Source: Streptomyces alfalfae (GTDB lineage: Bacteria > Actinomycetota > Actinomycetes > Streptomycetales > Streptomycetaceae). From it: a DNA stretch of 64,000 nt. The stretch is taken from contig NZ_QEXM01000022.1 in assembly GCF_004127445.1 (NCBI RefSeq), positions 1 to 64,000 of the forward strand. Reading direction: 5' to 3'. The first letter of the stretch is position 1; each line of letters starts with the position of its first letter. Shown piece by piece: positions 60,032 through 64,000 of this stretch. Made by a program: the position numbers and the translations under genes. Below the pieces are notes generated by a model. That model was not told where the DNA came from. It did not search any database and saw nothing but the letters and a program-made list of their open reading frames with translations.

Positions 60032-62563
60032 ATGTTCCGTACCGCCCTGCGCAATGTGCTCGCGCACAAGGCCAGGCTGCTGATGACCGTGCTCGCCGTC
60101 ATGCTCGGCGTCGCCTTCGTCTCCGGCACCCTGGTCTTCACCGACACCTTCGGCAACGCCTACAAGAACAAGTCGGCGAAGAGCTTCGACCACGTCTCCG
60201 TCGCCGTCCAGGGCGAGGGCTCCTCCTCGTACGACGGCGGGGGCGACGACGGCGAGGCCAAGAGGCCGCCACGGCTGACCGACGCCTTCCTGGAGAAGGC
60301 GCGGGACCTGCCCGGCGCCGAGTCCGCCATCGGGTCCGTCTCCGGCTTCACCGCGGTCGCCGACAAGGACGGCAAGCTCGTCGGCGGCGAGTGGGGCACC
60401 ACCGGGTCCAACTTCTACCCCGCCGAGAACGGCAAGGACCCCCGGTACGACTTCACCGAGGGCGCGGCCCCGAAGTCCGCGGCCGACATCGCGCTGGACT
60501 CCCGCACCGCCGACCGCACCGGCTACGAGGTCGGCGACACCGTCCGCTACTCCACCGACGGCCCCGTGCGGACCGCGAAGGTCAGCGGCGTCTTCGACAC
60601 CGAGGACGGCAGCGTCCTCGCGGGCGGCAGCCTCGTGGTGTTCGACAACGACACCGCGCGGAAGGTCCTCGGCAAGACCGAGTACGACGAGATCGACCTG
60701 AAGGCCGCCGCGGGCACCTCCGAGACGGCGCTGAAGAGCGCGGTCGAGAAGATCCTGCCGAAGAGCACGGACGCCGTCACCGGCACCCAGCTCTCCGACG
60801 ACCAGGCCGACATGATCGAGGAGTCGACCAGCTCGATGAGCCAGGTCCTGCTGATCTTCGCGGGCATCGCGCTCTTCGTCGGCATCTTCATCATCGCCAA
60901 CACCTTCACCATGCTGGTCGCCCAGCGCACCAAGGAGCTGGCCCTCATGCGGGCCGTCGGCGCCTCGCGGCGCCAGGTGACGCGCTCGGTGCTCATCGAG
61001 GCGTTCCTGGTCGGCCTGGTGGCCGCCGTGACCGGCTTCGTGCTCGGCATCGGCGTGGCCGTGGGCCTGGAGTCCCTGATGAACTCCGCGGGCGCCTCCC
61101 TGCCCGACGGGCCCCTCGTCGTCGCCCCGACCACGATCGTCGTCGCCCTGCTGATCGGCGTGGTCGTGACCATGCTCGCCGCCTGGCTGCCGGGCCGCCG
61201 CGCCGCGAAGATCCCCCCGGTCGCCGCGATGAACAGCGTCCACGCGACGCCGACCACGCGTGGCCTCGTCGTGCGCAACACCATCGGTTCGATCATCGTC
61301 GCCCTCGGCGTGGTCCTGCTCCTCAACGACGACAACTACGTGATGGCCGGCGGCGCCGCGGTGATCCTCGTCGGCGTCATCATCCTCACGCCGCTGCTCT
61401 CGCGGCCGTTCATCGCCGCCTCGGCCCCGCTCCTGAAGCCGTTCGGCGTCACGGGCAAGCTGGCCCGCCTCAACTCGGTGCGCAACCCGCGCCGTACGGC
61501 ATCCACCGCGGCGGCCCTGATGATCGGCCTGACCCTCATCACCGCGATGACCGTGGTCGCCACCTCCATGAGCGAGGCCATCAACAAGATGGCCGCGGGC
61601 TCCCTGAAGGCCGACTACACCGTCTCCATGGCCAACTACCAGCCGCTGGCCCCCGAGATCGGCGAGAAGCTCGACAAGCTCCCCGAGGTCGCGGCGAGCA
61701 GCCCGCTGCGCACCGCCTACGGCGAGGTCGACGGCTCGTACAGCCAGATCTCCGGCGTCGACGCGGAGGCCTTCGGCGAGCTGGTGAGCCTGGACTTCAC
61801 CAGCGGCTCGCTGGCCGGTCTCCAGGGCGACTCCGTCCTCGTGGACCGCCACACCGCCGACGAGCAGCACCTGAAGACGGGCGACACCGTCGCGGTGCGG
61901 TTCGAGGAGGACGACAAGACGGCGAAGCTGCGGATCGCCGGCGTCTACGAGCAGAACGAGATGATCACCGGGCTGTTCACGCCGCTCTCCGTCGTGGACC
62001 CGCACCTGTCCAAGATCACCGACGAGCAGGTCCTGGTGAAGATGGAGGACGGCACCTCCGCCAAGGCCGAGGACGCCATCGTCAAGGCCCTCGGCGACAA
62101 CCCGGCCATCAAGATCCAGGACAAGGACGCCATCAGCAACGAGATCGGCGGTGCGATCAACATGATGCTGAACATGCTCTACGGCCTCCTGGCGATGGCC
62201 ATCCTGATCGCGGTGCTCGGCGTCGTCAACACCCTGGCCATGTCGGTCTTCGAGCGGAAGCACGAGATCGGCATGCTGCGGGCCATCGGCCTCGACCGCG
62301 CGAAGGTCAAGCAGATGGTGCGCCTGGAGTCGATCGTGATCTCCCTGTTCGGCGCGGTGCTCGGCGTCGGCCTCGGCGTCTTCATGGGCTGGGCCGTCGG
62401 CAACAGCGTCGCCGACTCGGTGGCCACGTACACGATGGAGGTCCCGGTCGGCCGGATCGCGCTCTTCCTGGCCATCGCGGCCCTGGTCGGCGTCCTCGCG
62501 GCCGTGTGGCCGGCCCGCAGCGCGGCCCGGCTCAACCCGCTGATGGCCATCAAGGCCGAGTAG
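60032..62563 (+). CDS. FtsX/MacB-like ABC exporter permease
   Basis: 843 residues. An N-terminal helix (ARLLMTVLAVMLGVAFVSGT) and a large extracellular domain precede two FtsX units, each with three or four helices: FIIANTFTMLVAQRTKELAL then MRAVGASRRQV, and LGVVNTLAMSVFERKHEIGM then LRAIGLDRAKV. Partner of the ATPase 176 bases upstream. Substrate unknown; such pairs export peptides, lipids or antibiotics, or transmit stress signals. Confidence 0.92.
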   Translation: MFRTALRNVLAHKARLLMTVLAVMLGVAFVSGTLVFTDTFGNAYKNKSAKSFDHVSVAVQGEGSSSYDGGGDDGEAKRPPRLTDAFLEKARDLPGAESAIGSVSGFTAVADKDGKLVGGEWGTTGSNFYPAENGKDPRYDFTEGAAPKSAADIALDSRTADRTGYEVGDTVRYSTDGPVRTAKVSGVFDTEDGSVLAGGSLVVFDNDTARKVLGKTEYDEIDLKAAAGTSETALKSAVEKILPKSTDAVTGTQLSDDQADMIEESTSSMSQVLLIFAGIALFVGIFIIANTFTMLVAQRTKELALMRAVGASRRQVTRSVLIEAFLVGLVAAVTGFVLGIGVAVGLESLMNSAGASLPDGPLVVAPTTIVVALLIGVVVTMLAAWLPGRRAAKIPPVAAMNSVHATPTTRGLVVRNTIGSIIVALGVVLLLNDDNYVMAGGAAVILVGVIILTPLLSRPFIAASAPLLKPFGVTGKLARLNSVRNPRRTASTAAALMIGLTLITAMTVVATSMSEAINKMAAGSLKADYTVSMANYQPLAPEIGEKLDKLPEVAASSPLRTAYGEVDGSYSQISGVDAEAFGELVSLDFTSGSLAGLQGDSVLVDRHTADEQHLKTGDTVAVRFEEDDKTAKLRIAGVYEQNEMITGLFTPLSVVDPHLSKITDEQVLVKMEDGTSAKAEDAIVKALGDNPAIKIQDKDAISNEIGGAINMMLNMLYGLLAMAILIAVLGVVNTLAMSVFERKHEIGMLRAIGLDRAKVKQMVRLESIVISLFGAVLGVGLGVFMGWAVGNSVADSVATYTMEVPVGRIALFLAIAALVGVLAAVWPARSAARLNPLMAIKAE

Positions 62564-62588
62564 CCGCGAGGGGGACGGCGGGACGAGA

Positions 62589-62635
62589 AAGGGGCCCCGG
62601 GCGGACGATCACGCGATCGCCGCCCGGGGCCCCTT
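62589..62635. terminator. Bidirectional terminator hairpin
   Basis: Perfect 16-base arms (62589-62604, 62620-62635) with a 15-base loop between the converging exporter and methyltransferase genes. Confidence 0.85.
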
Positions 62636-62650
62636 CCGTGTACGCCCGCG

Positions 62651-63949
62651 CTACGCGCGCCAGTCGCGGGTCCGCAGCGGCGTCCCCGAGGCGCCGCTCG
62701 GCGGGGTCCGCACCGCGAGGACCTGGTTGACCCCGATGCGGTTGCGCTCGAAGGCGAGGGCGGAGGCCGCCATGTAGAGCCGCCAGACGCGGGCCCGCCC
62801 CGGCGAGGTCAGCCGCCGGCCCTCGGCCCACCTCGCCTCCAGGTTGCCGACCCAGGCGCGCAGGGTGAGGGCGTAGTGCTCGCGGATGGCCTCCACGTCG
62901 CGCACCTCGAACCCGGCGTCCTCCAGGAGCCCGACGGTGGTCCCGATGGGCGCCAGCTCCCCGCCGGGGAAGACGTAGGCGTCGATGAACTCGTCCACGG
63001 AGTACGCCGACTCGTCGGCCCGCGGGCGGCGCGCGATCTGGTGGTTGAGCAGCCGGCCGCCCGGTTCGAGCAGGGCGTGCAGGTTCCGCGCGTACTCCAG
63101 GTAGCGCACGGAGCCGACGTGTTCGGCCATGCCGATGGAGGAGATCGCGTCGTAGGGGCCGTCGCGCACGTCGCGGTAGTCCTGGACGCGGATCTCGACG
63201 CGGTCCATGAGGCCCTCCTCGGCGATCCGCTTCCTGGCGTACACGGCCTGCTCCTGGGAGAGCGTGACGCCGACGACGCTGACGCCGTGCTCGCGGGCCG
63301 CGTGGATCGCCATGGAGCCCCAGCCGCAGCCGACGTCGAGCAGGCGCATGCCGGGCTTCAGGCCGAGCTTGGCGCAGACGAGTTCCAGCTTGTCGCGCTG
63401 GGCGTCCTCCAGGGTGGACCGCGGCGACTCCCAGTAGGCGCACGAGTAGACCATCGAGGGGCCGAGGACCAGCTCGTAGAAGTCGTTGCCGACGTCGTAG
63501 TGGTGGCTGATGGCCTTCCGGTCGCTGCCCTTGGTGTGCAGGTGCAGCCTGCCGTGTCCGCGCATCTCCTCCGGGGGCGGCGCGGGCGGCAGGAAGGGCG
63601 CGGAGAGGGCGAACAGCGAGCGGACCGCGGACCGGACGGCGGGGTCGCGCAGGGACTGGCGCAGGTTCCTCGCGCCCTCGCCGCGCTCCCAGATGAACTC
63701 GGCCATCCGGTCAAGGACGGTGTAGAGGTCGCCGTCGACGTCGAGGTCACCGGCCACCCAGGCGCGGGCGAGGCCGAGTTCGCCCGGTTTCCACAGCAGG
63801 TGGCGCAGGGCGCGGCGGTTGCGCACGACGAGGACGGGGGCGCCCGGCGGGCCCGCCTCCGATCCGTCCCAGGCGCGGATACGCACCGGCAGCGGGGCTC
63901 CCATGAGCTGCTCGGCGAGGTTCTTCAGCCGCAGCGCGGCGTCCTGCAT
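62651..63949 (-). CDS. Cyclopropane-fatty-acyl-phospholipid synthase family methyltransferase
   Basis: 432 residues; ATG at 63949 with GGAGG eight bases upstream. The N-terminal ~130 residues are the lipid-binding part (RRALRHLLWKPGELGLARAW). Then AISHHYDVGNDFYELVLGPS and MVYSCAYWESP, the SAM site LLDVGCGWGSMAIHAA, GVTLSQEQAVYARKRI and SSIGMAEHVGSVRYLEYARN, all hallmarks of CfaS/mycolic-acid-type cyclopropane synthases. It methylenates or methylates unsaturated acyl chains of membrane lipids. Confidence 0.93.
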   Translation of the reverse strand: MQDAALRLKNLAEQLMGAPLPVRIRAWDGSEAGPPGAPVLVVRNRRALRHLLWKPGELGLARAWVAGDLDVDGDLYTVLDRMAEFIWERGEGARNLRQSLRDPAVRSAVRSLFALSAPFLPPAPPPEEMRGHGRLHLHTKGSDRKAISHHYDVGNDFYELVLGPSMVYSCAYWESPRSTLEDAQRDKLELVCAKLGLKPGMRLLDVGCGWGSMAIHAAREHGVSVVGVTLSQEQAVYARKRIAEEGLMDRVEIRVQDYRDVRDGPYDAISSIGMAEHVGSVRYLEYARNLHALLEPGGRLLNHQIARRPRADESAYSVDEFIDAYVFPGGELAPIGTTVGLLEDAGFEVRDVEAIREHYALTLRAWVGNLEARWAEGRRLTSPGRARVWRLYMAASALAFERNRIGVNQVLAVRTPPSGASGTPLRTRDWRA

Positions 63950-64000
63950 GGCGCACACCTCCGTGGAAAGGGCGTCCCTCGCGGGGACGTATCCCGGAAC

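Noticed and set aside
1..64000. CRISPR arrays, insertion sequences, integrases, prophage genes, rRNA
   Set aside because: Looked for and not seen; repeats found are protein-domain repeats, terminator hairpins or operators.

Overview
The window is high-GC actinobacterial DNA with GTG and ATG starts, 4-base stop/start overlaps and long shadow frames, and reads as Streptomyces chromosome. The decisive marker is a tRNA-Leu with anticodon UAA, the bldA tRNA, on the minus strand at 58618-58700.

Layout. 1-3333: a secreted-type M15 peptidase/beta-propeller protein and an exported carboxylesterase. 3353-8809 (minus): a histidine-utilisation operon, hutU, an M20 amidohydrolase, hutF and hutI, all tightly coupled, with a clear promoter upstream of hutU; hutH and a classical hutG are absent. 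8945-11845: a PLP decarboxylase-fold enzyme and an APC amino-acid permease. 12062-14246: three roadblock/LC7-like proteins and a DUF4388-type protein. 14268-21677: a RpiR regulator overlapping a histidine-ammonia-lyase homologue that has lost its MIO-forming tripeptide, divergent from a four-gene betaine-type ABC importer and an NCS1 permease. The lyase keeps the HAL substrate pocket, which suggests an imidazole betaine such as ergothioneine or hercynine as substrate, with loss of trimethylamine. This is the most novel-looking part of the window.

22183-27416: an MMPL exporter, a TetR regulator whose fourth codon is the only in-frame TTA I found, a membrane protein and a SARP activator. 27760-48987: a bipyrrole biosynthetic cluster with homologues of almost every prodiginine (Red/Pig) enzyme for 4-methoxy-2,2'-bipyrrole-5-carbaldehyde. 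It also has KASIII/ACP/KASII plus thioesterase for a medium-chain acid, and an aldehyde-dehydrogenase-type enzyme plus class III aminotransferase that could turn the acid into an alkylamine. No RedL, RedK or RedG homologue is present. The expected product is therefore a tambjamine-type enamine (BE-18591-like) rather than undecylprodigiosin. Two matching operator-like palindromes (TetR start and upstream of the tail operon) and 11-bp-spaced direct repeats (SARP-type) suggest how it is controlled, with bldA upstream through the TTA codon.

49232-63949: ordinary Streptomyces core genes, namely cystathionine beta-synthase, SGNH hydrolase, a Ser/Thr kinase fused to a solute-binding domain, thiolase, small conserved proteins, a Bax-inhibitor-1 protein, bldA, a MacB-type ABC/FtsX exporter pair and a cyclopropane-fatty-acid synthase.

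All assignments are by eye from motifs and context; no database search was run.
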